DNA of 64,000 bases from the NCBI GenBank assembly GCA_045631905.1, contig JAZQVO010000003.1, positions 1-64,000 on the forward strand, written 5' to 3'. A program made the translations under genes and the position numbers. The DNA comes from HGM04593 sp045631905 (lineage in GTDB: Bacteria; Bacteroidota; Bacteroidia; Bacteroidales; Bacteroidaceae). A model generated the notes under the pieces. That model had not been told where the DNA came from. It saw only the letters and a list, made by a program, of their open reading frames with translations, and made no database searches. Below are positions 1 through 9,332 of this stretch, in pieces (position 1 is the first letter of the stretch; each line of letters starts with the position of its first letter).

Positions 1-98
1 CCGATGGAAACATCGGCATAGACCAAAGTGGCAACGGTGGTAGCGAGCAGTTGAGCAACCGCCAGCAGGGCAAATGGGGCGATGTTTGGAATAAATAA
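1..98 (+). CDS. C-terminal fragment of an unidentified protein
   Basis: An open frame enters from the left edge (codons start at base 3) and ends at TAA 96-98. It encodes about 31 residues, rich in Gly, Asn and Gln, ending in KWGDVWNK. A strong terminator follows 23 bases downstream, which supports this being the true end of a plus-strand gene. I do not recognise the family, and the visible piece is too short to assign one. Confidence 0.5.
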   Translation, partial: DGNIGIDQSGNGGSEQLSNRQQGKWGDVWNK

Positions 99-120
99 CT
101 CTTTCCTTACACAATAACCG

Positions 121-155
121 AGCAGGGGAGGCACATGCCTCCCCTGCTTTTTTTG
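121..155 (+). terminator. Rho-independent terminator
   Basis: A 12-13 bp perfect GC-rich stem (121-133 with 136-148) closes on a loop of about four bases and is followed by a run of seven T. It lies just downstream of the gene fragment that enters from the left edge. Confidence 0.85.
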
Positions 156-607
156 TTGTGCAAACCATGGTTGTTGTTAGGCTTGCCGGCAAAAAGGTCT
201 TGCTTTTAAATTCCTATGTGCTCTTCGTTGCGCAATAAAGAGGTAAACGCGTACCTTTCTTTAATATTTTATGTAGCCTGTAAATAGTTCTCTTTCTAAC
301 GCAAGTTTCTTGCCTATGCGTTGCTTCCTATACGATAAACGTAGCTGATATTTTGTGCATACCTGAGTCATCAAATATCGACGTTTGTTTCTCTATAAGC
401 GATAGCCCTGCGAGAGTAAGTAAAATCTATTTACTTTGACGAGTGGTGGTGGCTTCGTGTAATCAAAGTTTTTATGCGCGTCAGTCACACCCTCGCGATG
501 ATAATAAAAGGCCTACAAGCAGGCAATAAAGGCAAATAAATTGCTTTATCTTCTCTCTCCCTCCTGTCGGCTGTCAAAGCAGTTGAATAGTCCCTTGTAT
601 AAACAAA
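156..607. other. Intergenic stretch with no recognised gene
   Basis: About 450 bases without a convincing coding frame, tRNA or clear promoter. The only structure I see is a weak 7-bp hairpin (418-424 with 430-436). The stretch separates two terminators that face each other. Confidence 0.4.
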
Positions 608-635
608 AGAATGCCGGCTGGTGCCGGCATTCTTT
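608..635 (-). terminator. Terminator of the minus-strand Ig-like protein gene
   Basis: A perfect 11-bp stem (608-618 with 623-633) with a TGGT loop. Read on the minus strand it is followed by a T-rich run (complement of 601-607). It sits about 50 bases beyond the stop codon at 685. Confidence 0.75.
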
Positions 636-684
636 GTGTTATCGGTTGCGTGTGAGCAACCTTTTAGATGTTACCCGTGTGGGC

Positions 685-2283
685 TTATTTTACATATGTT
701 TTTTTGCCATTAACAATGTAGATACCGGGTACGGTGATTTTGTTAATGCGACGGCCTGTGAGGTCGTAAATAACCTGCTCGCCCTCTTCTGCCTCAATAC
801 CCTCGATAGCGGTATCCTCGGCAATTGTCCAGGCATATTTGCCTTCGCAGGTTGTGTTGTTTACATGCCAGTCGTAGTATGTACCCCAGTCGTCTACAAT
901 AGCCTCAGCAGCGCTGTCTACAATAAGCTGTGACAAGTCGAGCTCGTAGTTTCCGGGTTCGGTGATGGGGGTAGTTACAAATTGGTTGTTAATATATTCG
1001 GCATTTACCAAGAATTCAAGTTCGCTTGAAACCCAATATGTTTCTGAGTTGTATGTCAAAGTGTACTCTTTGTCTCCGCATGTGAGTTTCATCTCGCGAG
1101 AAAGCTGTTGCAAATAATCCTTGTCATATGAAAGGCGAACTAATTGGTTGAATTTGATTACAATTCTCTCGAGCTGGCCCACTGTGCCTATCTCGGGTGT
1201 AACGCTTTCAATCTCCAAAGGAATAATCTCAAATATTTCGAGCAACACGGGTATCTCCATAGCCTCGTTGGGTACACCGTCCATGGTGAACATGCCTTCG
1301 GGGATATAGAACAAGTACTCACCCTCCTCGGTCAAGCTCTCGTCGAATGTTACTGTAATTTTGTTGTTGGCAAACTCGATGTTACCATTTGTGTAGCCGG
1401 TGTTGTTGGGGAAGAAGAGCATGAAGTTATCGGCGTTCTCTCCGCGTCCAACGGTTTGTACATTCTTAAATGTGATCTCGAAGTTGTTGATTGCTTCTAC
1501 CTTGTCGCCTGCTTTAAAGCTTGTTGAGAATGTGGGTGTGGGGTCGATTACACAGAACCACAAGCTTGTGTATTCGTTACCCATACCTGCTTCGTTTTTG
1601 AAGATGTTGTTATAAACGTCAAAGTAGTAGTAACCGGGTGTTGTGATGGGGGTTTCGAGCTCCAAAGTAACACTCATCTTGTCGTCGCTGATGATAACAT
1701 CGTTTTTGATATTTGCAACGGGTGACCAATAGTCGTTTACAACAGACAAACCGCTGCCGGGCATTTTGACGCTGGTCACCGCTTCGCTGAATGTGAGTTG
1801 TATCTTGTCCAACACTGTGGTTTCGCCGTTGGGTGTGTAACCGGTAATCTCGAAGGGTGCAAGAACGCTGAATGTGTATGTCTGCTCTCCAAAATCCTCA
1901 CCGTCGGCTGTTGTGATGGTACCTGCGGGTATTGTGAAGCTGTATGTACCGGGTGTAACGATGCTTTGGTCCTCGTATTTGATACCTCCTTTATCGTCTG
2001 TAACGATTTTTTGCTCGAACATCAAGAGTGCAATGTTAGGATCTACCCACTCGTTGTATTTTGTGATTTTTACAACCTCGCCTGTTTCGTTGTTTCTAAT
2101 ATCGATACCTTCGGCGGGTAGTGTGATGATTACATCCTTGTTAAATTCGAATAGAATGTAATCTACTCTTGATGCAGGTGATGTACTGCTGGGTCTCATG
2201 CTGGTGAGCTCAAGTGGGTCTTGTGCCATTGCTGTTCCCAGCATAAAGAACATTGACATTAAGAAAAGTGTAAATTTTTTCAT
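685..2283 (-). CDS. Secreted protein with bacterial Ig-like repeats and a T9SS-like C-terminal tail
   Basis: A 532-residue protein with a Sec signal peptide (KKFTLFLMSMFFMLGTAMAQ). The body has four to five repeats of about 100 residues of the SwmB/Big type, each with a motif such as LTFSEAVTSV or IVIKFNQLVRL followed by a P/G-rich strand (about residues 25-140, 145-250, 250-350, 355-480). The C-terminus (VIYDLTGRRI then GIYIVNGKKT) resembles the last strands of the type A T9SS sorting domain. I infer an exported, possibly surface-anchored, protein; the ligand is unknown. It stands alone, with a terminator at each side. A weak -7-like box (complement of 2353-2360, TAAATTCG) lies upstream. A similar tail ends the GH95-like protein at 60104-63922. 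Confidence 0.7.
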   Translation of the reverse strand: MKKFTLFLMSMFFMLGTAMAQDPLELTSMRPSSTSPASRVDYILFEFNKDVIITLPAEGIDIRNNETGEVVKITKYNEWVDPNIALLMFEQKIVTDDKGGIKYEDQSIVTPGTYSFTIPAGTITTADGEDFGEQTYTFSVLAPFEITGYTPNGETTVLDKIQLTFSEAVTSVKMPGSGLSVVNDYWSPVANIKNDVIISDDKMSVTLELETPITTPGYYYFDVYNNIFKNEAGMGNEYTSLWFCVIDPTPTFSTSFKAGDKVEAINNFEITFKNVQTVGRGENADNFMLFFPNNTGYTNGNIEFANNKITVTFDESLTEEGEYLFYIPEGMFTMDGVPNEAMEIPVLLEIFEIIPLEIESVTPEIGTVGQLERIVIKFNQLVRLSYDKDYLQQLSREMKLTCGDKEYTLTYNSETYWVSSELEFLVNAEYINNQFVTTPITEPGNYELDLSQLIVDSAAEAIVDDWGTYYDWHVNNTTCEGKYAWTIAEDTAIEGIEAEEGEQVIYDLTGRRINKITVPGIYIVNGKKTYVK

Positions 2284-2501
2284 AAATTAAAGTTTTGTTA
2301 TTAATAATGTTATAAATATTTTTATATCAACGTCGTATTAGGGTTTAGGGTGCGAATTTAATTAAAAGAATTGCTTTTTCGTATTTTTTCAATAAAAAAA
2401 TACACCTTTTTTCGAAATTATATGACTATAAACAAGAAAAAGTGGTTTTTTAATAAAAATATGTGCTTGTAGACCTTTGTATAAAAAAGATAGGGCGGTA
2501 G

Positions 2502-2552
2502 AAAAACGAGGTGGACCTCAAAGCCTGGGCCTTGAGGTTCACCTCGTTTTTT
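2502..2552. terminator. Bidirectional terminator ending the SusCD/TlpA operon
   Basis: A long stem (about 2502-2521 with 2532-2551) with one G-T position. It is flanked by A5 on one side and T8 on the other, so it can work in both directions. On the minus strand it follows the last TlpA-like gene by 14 bases. Confidence 0.85.
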
Positions 2553-2565
2553 TTGTATATAAATA

Positions 2566-3750
2566 TCACTCTACTTGGTCGAGGTAGTAGAGGTCGCCCG
2601 ATAGTATCTGTTCTACGCGCATTATAATTTCGTCAATCTCCATGTTGAGCGATACTGCGTGTCCTTCGGGTTCGATAAGAACTATTTTGGGTGTTTCTGT
2701 TGCCTTATACAGCTCTGCCGAGAGAGAGGCTTTGCCGGTGCCGTCGCAGGCGTGCAACCAACATTCGCTGCTGGGTGTTGTGTTGCTTTCAATAGCTTTT
2801 TCCCACTCGGCAACGTTGTTTTCGAGGGCAACGCTTATTATTATAAATTGTTCTTTGTTCTTGCTTACTATGTCGTGGAGCTTTTGTAGCTCGGCGAACA
2901 TCTCGGCCGATTTGTTGCAATCGTTTGACCAGAAATTTAGAACGATATATTTTCCGCGATAGTCGCTGAGGTGTACCTGCTTGCCGTTGTGTAGGGGTAA
3001 TGTGATATCGGGTACTTCGGTACCTACCTTCAAATTGTTTGCAAGCACTTTGTTGCGTAGTGAGTGAAAATAGGGGTGTTCTTGCAGACGGGGCGATATT
3101 GTTTTTACCATCTGTTCGGCATATGCGGGGCTGAGCTTGGGTAATAGTGAACGCTCAATCTCCATGGGTGTCATGGGGGAGTCGTTGTGGTCGATAAGGA
3201 ATTTTATTACCTGTGCCTGTGCCTTGACCGTCTCTTTTGCCTCGGCTCTTTTTGCGGCACTCTTGCCCTCGGCACTTTGTAACCACTCCTCGCCGTGGAG
3301 CTCTTTGAGCTTGGCTACGGCCGATGCGCTCTCTTTGCTCTGGTTTTTAAGAAGGGCTTTGTACTCGGTGTATGTGTCGTTTGCAGGTGTGCCCGACACG
3401 GTGCTCTCTTCGGGCTGTGTAGCCGATGTTGTGTTCACGGTAACTTCTCCGGGTTCCGCAAAGAGCTTTATGCTTTTTCCTGCGTCGAAACCGGTTATGT
3501 TATAAAGCAATACGGGGGCATCGCTCGCCTGTTTGTGCTTGAAGGTGTATTTGCCCTTCTTTACCTTTGCCACGGCTACCTCGGTTGTTTTGCCAAACTC
3601 GTCGGTGGCGGTCAAAGATACTTTCTTTATCTTTTTACCGTTGCCAAGGTTGGTGTCGGCAATATTGCCATTTATAATACAAATATCTTGCGCTCCGGCC
3701 ATCAGGCAGGTTGCTACACATATAATTGTCGATAATATTCTTTTTAGCAT
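2566..3750 (-). CDS. TlpA/DUF4369-type thioredoxin-like protein with a degenerate active site
   Basis: A 394-residue exported protein: signal peptide to about residue 20 (ATCLMAGAQ), a DUF4369-like beta domain to about 120, a helical linker to 240, and an AhpC/TSA-thioredoxin domain from about 243 (VPDITLPLHNGKQ). The usual WCxxC becomes WSNDCNKS: Cys278 aligns with the first catalytic Cys, but the second is Ser. It therefore cannot form the intramolecular disulfide of a normal TlpA. Last gene of the operon, 12 bases after the second TlpA paralogue. It may be a mixed-disulfide trap, an isomerase-like partner or simply a binding protein; no function is shown. Confidence 0.75.
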   Translation of the reverse strand: MLKRILSTIICVATCLMAGAQDICIINGNIADTNLGNGKKIKKVSLTATDEFGKTTEVAVAKVKKGKYTFKHKQASDAPVLLYNITGFDAGKSIKLFAEPGEVTVNTTSATQPEESTVSGTPANDTYTEYKALLKNQSKESASAVAKLKELHGEEWLQSAEGKSAAKRAEAKETVKAQAQVIKFLIDHNDSPMTPMEIERSLLPKLSPAYAEQMVKTISPRLQEHPYFHSLRNKVLANNLKVGTEVPDITLPLHNGKQVHLSDYRGKYIVLNFWSNDCNKSAEMFAELQKLHDIVSKNKEQFIIISVALENNVAEWEKAIESNTTPSSECWLHACDGTGKASLSAELYKATETPKIVLIEPEGHAVSLNMEIDEIIMRVEQILSGDLYYLDQVE

Positions 3751-3762
3751 AGTTGTATCTTT

Positions 3763-4914
3763 TTATTTATTTGTACCGTCTACAATACTTTTGAGTTTTT
3801 TCACCATCTCTTCGCCTCTAAGCCCGAACTCTACTACGTTGCCTTCCGGGTCTATGAGTGCGGTGAAAGGCACGCCTTTTACATTGAAAAGCTTTATGCC
3901 TTCGCTGTTCCACCCTTTGAGTCGTGAGATGTGTATCCAGTTTTTGTGTGTCAGTTGGTTCTTGTCGATGCAATTAACCCAGTCGTTTTTCTTGTTGTCT
4001 ATCGAGTAGCTGAGAACTACGAGGTTCTCGCTGTTTTCGGAGTATGCAAGAGCCTCTTTGAGGTATGGAATTTCGCGACGGCAGGGTGCGCACCAGCTTG
4101 CCCAAAAGTCGATGAATACATACTTACCGCGAAGGTCGGAGAGTGTAACCTCTTTACCGTCGGGGGTGGTACCGCTGATGTCGGGAGCTCCGGAGCCTAC
4201 TTTTAGGTTTGCCGCACGAATCTCGTTTGTAAGTTCTTTGTATAATGGTTGTTTGTGCAACTCCTGTGGCACAGCGTCCAAGAATGTTTGTATTACATCG
4301 GTGGTGAATGTGGGAACTATCGCATATTTTATGACATACAGGATTACGGGCGAGTCTATGTGCTTATATATAAAGTCCATTATTGCCACCTTAAAGTGTA
4401 TGTTGTTTATGTAAAATACCGATGAGGTGTATTTGGCCTCTTTTTCTGGGTCTCCCTTGTCTTCGGCCGGGATAGCTTCGATTGCGAGCTTCATGCGTTG
4501 TTTGCTCTCTCGTATGCTTTTGCTGTTTTGGTCGAGGTAGGCTTGGTAGATGTCGTTACAGGGTGTTCCATCTATCTTGGCGGCAACGGGGTATGCGGCA
4601 TCGAATGGTCCTACTGTTATTTCACCCTCTTCGAGGAATAGTTGTATGGCACCGTTGTCGAAGCCTGTGATGCTGTACAAACCAACTGTTTCGGGGGCTG
4701 TGCCTTCGAGTGTAAACTTGTTGTTCTCAACTGCCGATGTGGCTATTACCACCATGTTGCCGTCTACGTTTTGCTCGAGCTTCACCTCTTTCACTGTTTC
4801 GTTGCTATAACAGAGTTTGTTGCTGGTCATCTCGCCTTTTATGACGAATTTTCTCTCTTGGGCCGATGCTATTGTTGCAACACCAAGTAATATAAATACC
4901 AAAAACTTTCTCAT
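3763..4914 (-). CDS. TlpA-like periplasmic thiol-disulfide oxidoreductase (DUF4369 + thioredoxin)
   Basis: A 383-residue protein with a signal peptide ending ATIASAQ, an N-terminal DUF4369-like domain (about 22-130), a helical middle and a C-terminal thioredoxin fold starting near GAPDISGTTPDGKEV. The active site is FWASWCAPCRRE with Cys275 and Cys278, and a cis-Pro lies in the VKGVPFTALID segment. It likely reduces or shuffles disulfides in the periplasm. It is the middle of three paralogues in tandem; 44 bases separate it from the upstream one, and most of that spacer is a tandem duplication. Confidence 0.85.
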   Translation of the reverse strand: MRKFLVFILLGVATIASAQERKFVIKGEMTSNKLCYSNETVKEVKLEQNVDGNMVVIATSAVENNKFTLEGTAPETVGLYSITGFDNGAIQLFLEEGEITVGPFDAAYPVAAKIDGTPCNDIYQAYLDQNSKSIRESKQRMKLAIEAIPAEDKGDPEKEAKYTSSVFYINNIHFKVAIMDFIYKHIDSPVILYVIKYAIVPTFTTDVIQTFLDAVPQELHKQPLYKELTNEIRAANLKVGSGAPDISGTTPDGKEVTLSDLRGKYVFIDFWASWCAPCRREIPYLKEALAYSENSENLVVLSYSIDNKKNDWVNCIDKNQLTHKNWIHISRLKGWNSEGIKLFNVKGVPFTALIDPEGNVVEFGLRGEEMVKKLKSIVDGTNK

Positions 4915-4915
4915 T

Positions 4916-4961
4916 TTGTGTGGTTTAATAGTTTCTTATTGTGTGGTTTAATAGTTTCTTA
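4916..4961. repeat. Perfect 23-bp tandem duplication between two TlpA genes
   Basis: Bases 4916-4938 and 4939-4961 are identical. The second copy contains the minus-strand stop codon of the upstream TlpA gene, so the unit is the old spacer plus stop. The first copy now carries a spare TAA. It looks like a recent slippage event that doubled the intergenic distance. Confidence 0.9.
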
Positions 4962-6059
4962 TTTAAGATTTTCTTGCAAGAACTGTTTAAGCTGTTCGCC
5001 GCGTAGCCCTGTTGCTATTATGTTGTTGTATTCATCGAGAATAAACAGCGCGGGCACACCTGTTACGTTGTAGAGACGCACTACATCGCACTTCCAGCCT
5101 TTGAGCGACGATATGTTTATCCAATTGAGCCCGTCTTTTTCTATGGCATTCTCCCAAGCGTTCTTTTTGGTGTCGAGTGATACACCAATTATCTCTAACC
5201 CCTTTTCGTGGAACTCTTCGTATAGTTTTTTCAGTGCGGGGTTGTTAAGGCGGCAGGGGCCACACCAGCTTGCCCAGAAATCTATGATTTTTAGTTTGCC
5301 TTTTACTTCGCTCATGGTCACGGGGTTGCCGTTTACATCGGCGAGGGTGAAGTCGGGGGCTTTCGCACCGCCTGCTGTTTTTGCTATACGGTCGATGCGC
5401 TCTTTTAATATGCGTCCGAATTGTGAGTTTCTGGCACCTTCGCCCATTGAGTTATATAGGGCTTTTGTCTCTTTCAGCCCTGCATCGCGCATGATGATAT
5501 TTGAGTATAATGTGTAGCTCAGAATAACATTATCGTTTTTGCCGAGGAATTTTTTTGTTGTTTCGCGCTGTATCTCCTGTGCTTGACGCAGGGTGTCGTT
5601 TACTAGGCTTGCGCTGCGGAATTTTTTATTGGCGCGGTAATTGTCGTAACGCTCTTGCAAGCCTGCAACCACGGTGCGCAATGAGTCGGCGCGTTTCATG
5701 TGGGCTGTGTAGTCGTCGTTAAGTTTTCCGCCTTTTATATAGAAATTGTCGCCTTCGCTCAAAAGTGCCTTGTATGTTACACCGGGTTCGGCAAAGAGGG
5801 TGAAACCTCCCGAAAAGCCTTCAACTATGAGCTGTGCAAATTTGGGCTCGTCGGCTGTGGCTTTTAATTCAAATTTCCCTTTCTTGAAGTCGCAGTAGCC
5901 GAGTGTGTCGCTCTTTTCCTCGTCCGACTGTGCGAGCAGGTAGAGTCGGCCTTTTTTTATACCATCAATTTTGCCTTTTATGGTTATGTTGCCTTGCTGG
6001 GCGAGGAGGCCCGTAACACTGCATAGTATAAACAGTGCCGACAATATGTTTCTTTTCAT
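4959..6059 (-). CDS. TlpA-like periplasmic thiol-disulfide oxidoreductase (DUF4369 + thioredoxin)
   Basis: A 366-residue protein with a signal peptide (LCSVTGLLAQ), a DUF4369-like domain at about 22-120 (ITIKGKIDGIKKGRLYLL), a coiled middle and a thioredoxin domain from about 230 (GAKAPDFTLADVNGNPVT). The active site is DFWASWCGPCRLN with Cys266 and Cys269, and VTGVPALFILD holds the cis-Pro. First of the three TlpA paralogues after the PKD-like gene, separated from it by 136 bases, the largest gap in the operon. It probably keeps cysteines of imported material or of the envelope proteins reduced. Confidence 0.85.
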   Translation of the reverse strand: MKRNILSALFILCSVTGLLAQQGNITIKGKIDGIKKGRLYLLAQSDEEKSDTLGYCDFKKGKFELKATADEPKFAQLIVEGFSGGFTLFAEPGVTYKALLSEGDNFYIKGGKLNDDYTAHMKRADSLRTVVAGLQERYDNYRANKKFRSASLVNDTLRQAQEIQRETTKKFLGKNDNVILSYTLYSNIIMRDAGLKETKALYNSMGEGARNSQFGRILKERIDRIAKTAGGAKAPDFTLADVNGNPVTMSEVKGKLKIIDFWASWCGPCRLNNPALKKLYEEFHEKGLEIIGVSLDTKKNAWENAIEKDGLNWINISSLKGWKCDVVRLYNVTGVPALFILDEYNNIIATGLRGEQLKQFLQENLK

Positions 6060-6195
6060 GGTTAAGTTTCTGTTTAAATTTCTAATAATATTTTCTTATA
6101 GAAGCTGGTGGTTTCGCTGTTTTTTATGTTCAAAAATCTCTGTTTCTGCTCTATAAAAGGCTTTGCGATTAAACAACTTCTATATGTTTGGTCTG

Positions 6196-7917
6196 TTATT
6201 CGGCATATATATTGTTGTACACAAGCTCGTTTACAAACTGTATGTCTTTAATCTCGCCCCAGAGGTTTCCTTCGTTGTCTCTGTCATAGAAAAGAGGGGT
6301 GAAGCTCTCATCGACATCGGAAGAGGTTGTGAATTTAATTTCGCCTATTGCCGAGTTGCTTCCGTTGTACATTACAATATTGAGGTGCAGAGAGAGCTCG
6401 CTGGTGAACACTGATGCGTCATCGGTTGCAAATTTCAGCATTGTGACGTTGTAGCCTTTAGGAGCTTTATAAACTATGTGTTTATCGCCGTTTCTCACGT
6501 TGTAACGGTACACGATGTCCCCTTCGGCATAGAAGAGGTTGTCGGTGGTGAAGCATGAGTTGTATGTTACTGTCGAGGGGTCGGTGGGGGTGAAGTCGGT
6601 GAGTTTCTTCACGCTTTCCAGCTTAAATGCGGGTGTTTTAACTTCCTCTCCGTTTGCTCTCGCCTTCTTTATGTCACCATCGCTATCGCCTGTGTTCAGC
6701 GTCGAGAGCTCGTAACGATAATATTCGTTTGTGCTTTCGTCTTTGAATATAAAATAGGCGTTCTGATATTCGTAGTTGTCGCGGTAGTTGATGTATCCCA
6801 TGATGGCTGTCATGCCGGCAGGTGACCTCTTGTCTTCATAATCTATATTTGCATCGGATATTTTTTTTGTCGATACGTAACCGGGTTTTGTCGATGTGGT
6901 TTCGTCTTTTGCAAAGCCCTCATCGGCCTTGGCCGAATAGAGGAAACGGTCGTGCTTTGCGTCCCACATGAGGAAGCGGGTTCCTGTGATTGTGCCGGCT
7001 GTAATCTCGTAATCTCCTTCGTGCGATGCGTCGTCTCCACGGCCGTAACCGGGCTTGTAGAGTGCGTGTACTATGTTACCAAAGAACACCTCGCCGTTTT
7101 CTGTCAATACTATTTTGTACCAGTTGGTTGCTATTGAGGCCGATCCTGTCTGTATGGTCTTTTTATATGAGAAATTCTCGCTTTCGGGCTTGAATATTTT
7201 TGACGCTTCATATTTTACCTCCATGCCGTTGGGGTCGTATACTTTTGTCTCACCGTTGTTGGCATATAGGGTCAAAGCCTTTGTTTCATATACTTTTAAC
7301 TCTTCGGTGATGTTGTTGTAGGTGGTGTAGCTAAAACCGGTGACATTCTCGTAGTGGTTCTTGTCTTTGGTGGCGGTTTTTATGTCGGTGTATATTTTTG
7401 TCTCTTCGCCTATAACCTCGATGTTACCCACTTTGCGTTCGCCCTCTTTGCCATGTAGCACGAAGAGGCTGTTCTTGAACAAGGGGCGTGTGCTCATCTT
7501 GAACGACGAGTAGTGTGAGAGGGTGGTTGTCTTGTCGTAGATTTGCAGGAATATGTTGTAGGTCATATCTTTTCCCACGGGAAAATCTATATCGAGATAA
7601 CCTTTTGAGTGAAGGGTGTCTTTTACGTTTTTGCCCTCTTCGTCGGTGTACGACCTGCACCAATAAAATTCGAGGTCGTCGAGGTTGGTGGCGAGGGTTT
7701 GCTCAACAGATGCTTCGACACGGCGTGTGCGGTCGTCCTCGGTCAAAGGTTGTTGAACCTCTATCACGTTACCACTGCCTCCTTTTGATATTGCGGGACT
7801 GAATGTTACCGATTTTATCTCGTTCATCGTGTCCAACGTGTAGTCGTAGTTGCCTTTGTCTTCGTAGCAACCTACGAATAGCAGTGTCAATAATAGTAAT
7901 GAAGATATATTTTTCAT
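6196..7917 (-). CDS. PKD-like family surface lipoprotein of a SusCD locus
   Basis: A 573-residue lipoprotein. The start at 7917 is chosen because it gives a clean lipoprotein signal (KNISSLLLLTLLFVGC) and because the GAAAGAGAG just upstream works as ribosome binding site; an earlier in-frame ATG at 7932 would add only MKESN. The mature N-terminus CYEDKGNYDY is typical of the Bacteroidota PKD-like lipoproteins found beside SusC/SusD. An Ig-like beta domain lies at about 30-150; the rest is beta-rich and resembles a propeller-like binding domain. Such proteins are thought to sit on the cell surface and help bind substrate, like SusE/F; that role is inferred here. Confidence 0.75.
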   Translation of the reverse strand: MKNISSLLLLTLLFVGCYEDKGNYDYTLDTMNEIKSVTFSPAISKGGSGNVIEVQQPLTEDDRTRRVEASVEQTLATNLDDLEFYWCRSYTDEEGKNVKDTLHSKGYLDIDFPVGKDMTYNIFLQIYDKTTTLSHYSSFKMSTRPLFKNSLFVLHGKEGERKVGNIEVIGEETKIYTDIKTATKDKNHYENVTGFSYTTYNNITEELKVYETKALTLYANNGETKVYDPNGMEVKYEASKIFKPESENFSYKKTIQTGSASIATNWYKIVLTENGEVFFGNIVHALYKPGYGRGDDASHEGDYEITAGTITGTRFLMWDAKHDRFLYSAKADEGFAKDETTSTKPGYVSTKKISDANIDYEDKRSPAGMTAIMGYINYRDNYEYQNAYFIFKDESTNEYYRYELSTLNTGDSDGDIKKARANGEEVKTPAFKLESVKKLTDFTPTDPSTVTYNSCFTTDNLFYAEGDIVYRYNVRNGDKHIVYKAPKGYNVTMLKFATDDASVFTSELSLHLNIVMYNGSNSAIGEIKFTTSSDVDESFTPLFYDRDNEGNLWGEIKDIQFVNELVYNNIYAE

Positions 7918-7955
7918 ATTACTCTCTTTCAATGGTTGTTGTTTCTTCTATTCTA

Positions 7956-9296
7956 TCAGTCGAGAGCGACCTCGGGTATATCATGTCTCATTGAGGATGG
8001 GAAGGAGTTGTTTGCCTTCCTTACAATGCGGTAGCACTCTTTCAAGCGCTCCTCGCCCGACAGCTCTTTCTCGCCAAACGGGGTGTTGTCCCAGCTGTAT
8101 GTGTTGTTTTCTTTGTTGTATACAAAGGGGAAGATTGATGCGGCGACAAAGTTCTCGGCTCCGTCTTTCTTCATAATCTCTTTAAGTATAAATTGGTATT
8201 TTTCATCGCTGTAATCTCCAAAATATTTTGTCACAATCTTTGCTGTACCCAAATTGAGGGGGTCCTCCCACCAGAAAGGTATTGTTACATTGTAGGGGAG
8301 TGAGTTTATTATTTGCACCCAGCAACGCTCCTTGTATTCCGACAAGGGGTAGCCCTCAGAGGCATATTTGTAGTACTCTTCGAGCATGTATGAGACATCT
8401 TCCTTGCTGAAGGTGTTGGCCTGCTCTTTCATCACCTGCAAGCCTTCGTCGCTTGCTATTTGGCTTGCAATATTTGTTGTGTTCAGGTTGCCAAGCAACA
8501 TAGATATTCTACATAGCCTGTTTGGGTAAAAGAGGCCTAAGTGTTCTTTGTACTCTTGCCAGAAGTAGGGTGTTGTGTATTCGGGGTAGTTGCTTGCATT
8601 TAGTATGGGCAGGCTGATTGTTACGGGCTCGGCGGGCTTGTTGGCAAGCAGTGTGTTTACTGCGCTCACGTTGAGAGCAACGAGTGAGTCGTGAACGAAT
8701 CCGTTCTCTTTGTAAAGGTTTGTGTAGAATGTGTTGTTCTTTTTTAGGTTGGCAAGGAAGATGTATTTTTCTTTGCTCCACTCACCGAGATATGATGTAA
8801 AATCGTCCCAGAACGAAGGTCTCTCGTATGATTCGTTTACATAGAGGTTTATTTCGTTTCGGCCCTCTATGCCTGTGCCGATATCTCCACTGCCGTCGAG
8901 GTATATACATATAGCGTATGTTTGGTCTTCGACCTCGGGGCGTTTAACCTTTATCTCAATATCTTTTTCATACTCTTTGTTGGCAAATACAACATCTTTT
9001 ATTTTAACTCCGGCGGGCTCGTAGCCTTCAATCTCTTTTGTCTTTACGGCAAGGGTACGCTCGTCGTTCATGAGGTATCCCAGGAGTTTTACTTTTAGTT
9101 CTATGGTTACCGAGTCGGGGTAATCGACCACGTAGTCGCCGAAATTAAGATATTTGTCGTAATCTGCTGACTTTGTGTAGTCGAAATAGGCACCGTTGGC
9201 ATTTTCGTCGAACAACTCTGGTTCCATGCTCTCACATGCTGTAAATGTGAGAGTGAGGCACAACAGGCAATATATATAATGAATCTTCTTTTTCAT
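7956..9296 (-). CDS. DUF4843 domain surface lipoprotein
   Basis: A 446-residue lipoprotein with signal peptide and lipobox (CLTLTFTAC at about residue 20) followed by the acidic SMEPELFDENANGAYFDY stretch common to DUF4843 proteins. These are auxiliary lipoproteins encoded with SusCD pairs that lack glycan enzymes. The N-terminal half is Ig-like (about 30-150) and the C-terminal half is helical and Trp/Tyr-rich. It lies between SusD (36 bases upstream) and the PKD-like lipoprotein (38 bases downstream). Likely a surface-exposed binding subunit of the import complex. Confidence 0.75.
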   Translation of the reverse strand: MKKKIHYIYCLLCLTLTFTACESMEPELFDENANGAYFDYTKSADYDKYLNFGDYVVDYPDSVTIELKVKLLGYLMNDERTLAVKTKEIEGYEPAGVKIKDVVFANKEYEKDIEIKVKRPEVEDQTYAICIYLDGSGDIGTGIEGRNEINLYVNESYERPSFWDDFTSYLGEWSKEKYIFLANLKKNNTFYTNLYKENGFVHDSLVALNVSAVNTLLANKPAEPVTISLPILNASNYPEYTTPYFWQEYKEHLGLFYPNRLCRISMLLGNLNTTNIASQIASDEGLQVMKEQANTFSKEDVSYMLEEYYKYASEGYPLSEYKERCWVQIINSLPYNVTIPFWWEDPLNLGTAKIVTKYFGDYSDEKYQFILKEIMKKDGAENFVAASIFPFVYNKENNTYSWDNTPFGEKELSGEERLKECYRIVRKANNSFPSSMRHDIPEVALD

Positions 9297-9332
9297 ATTG
9301 TTTAAAAACTTATACTCACGTTAATATGGTGT

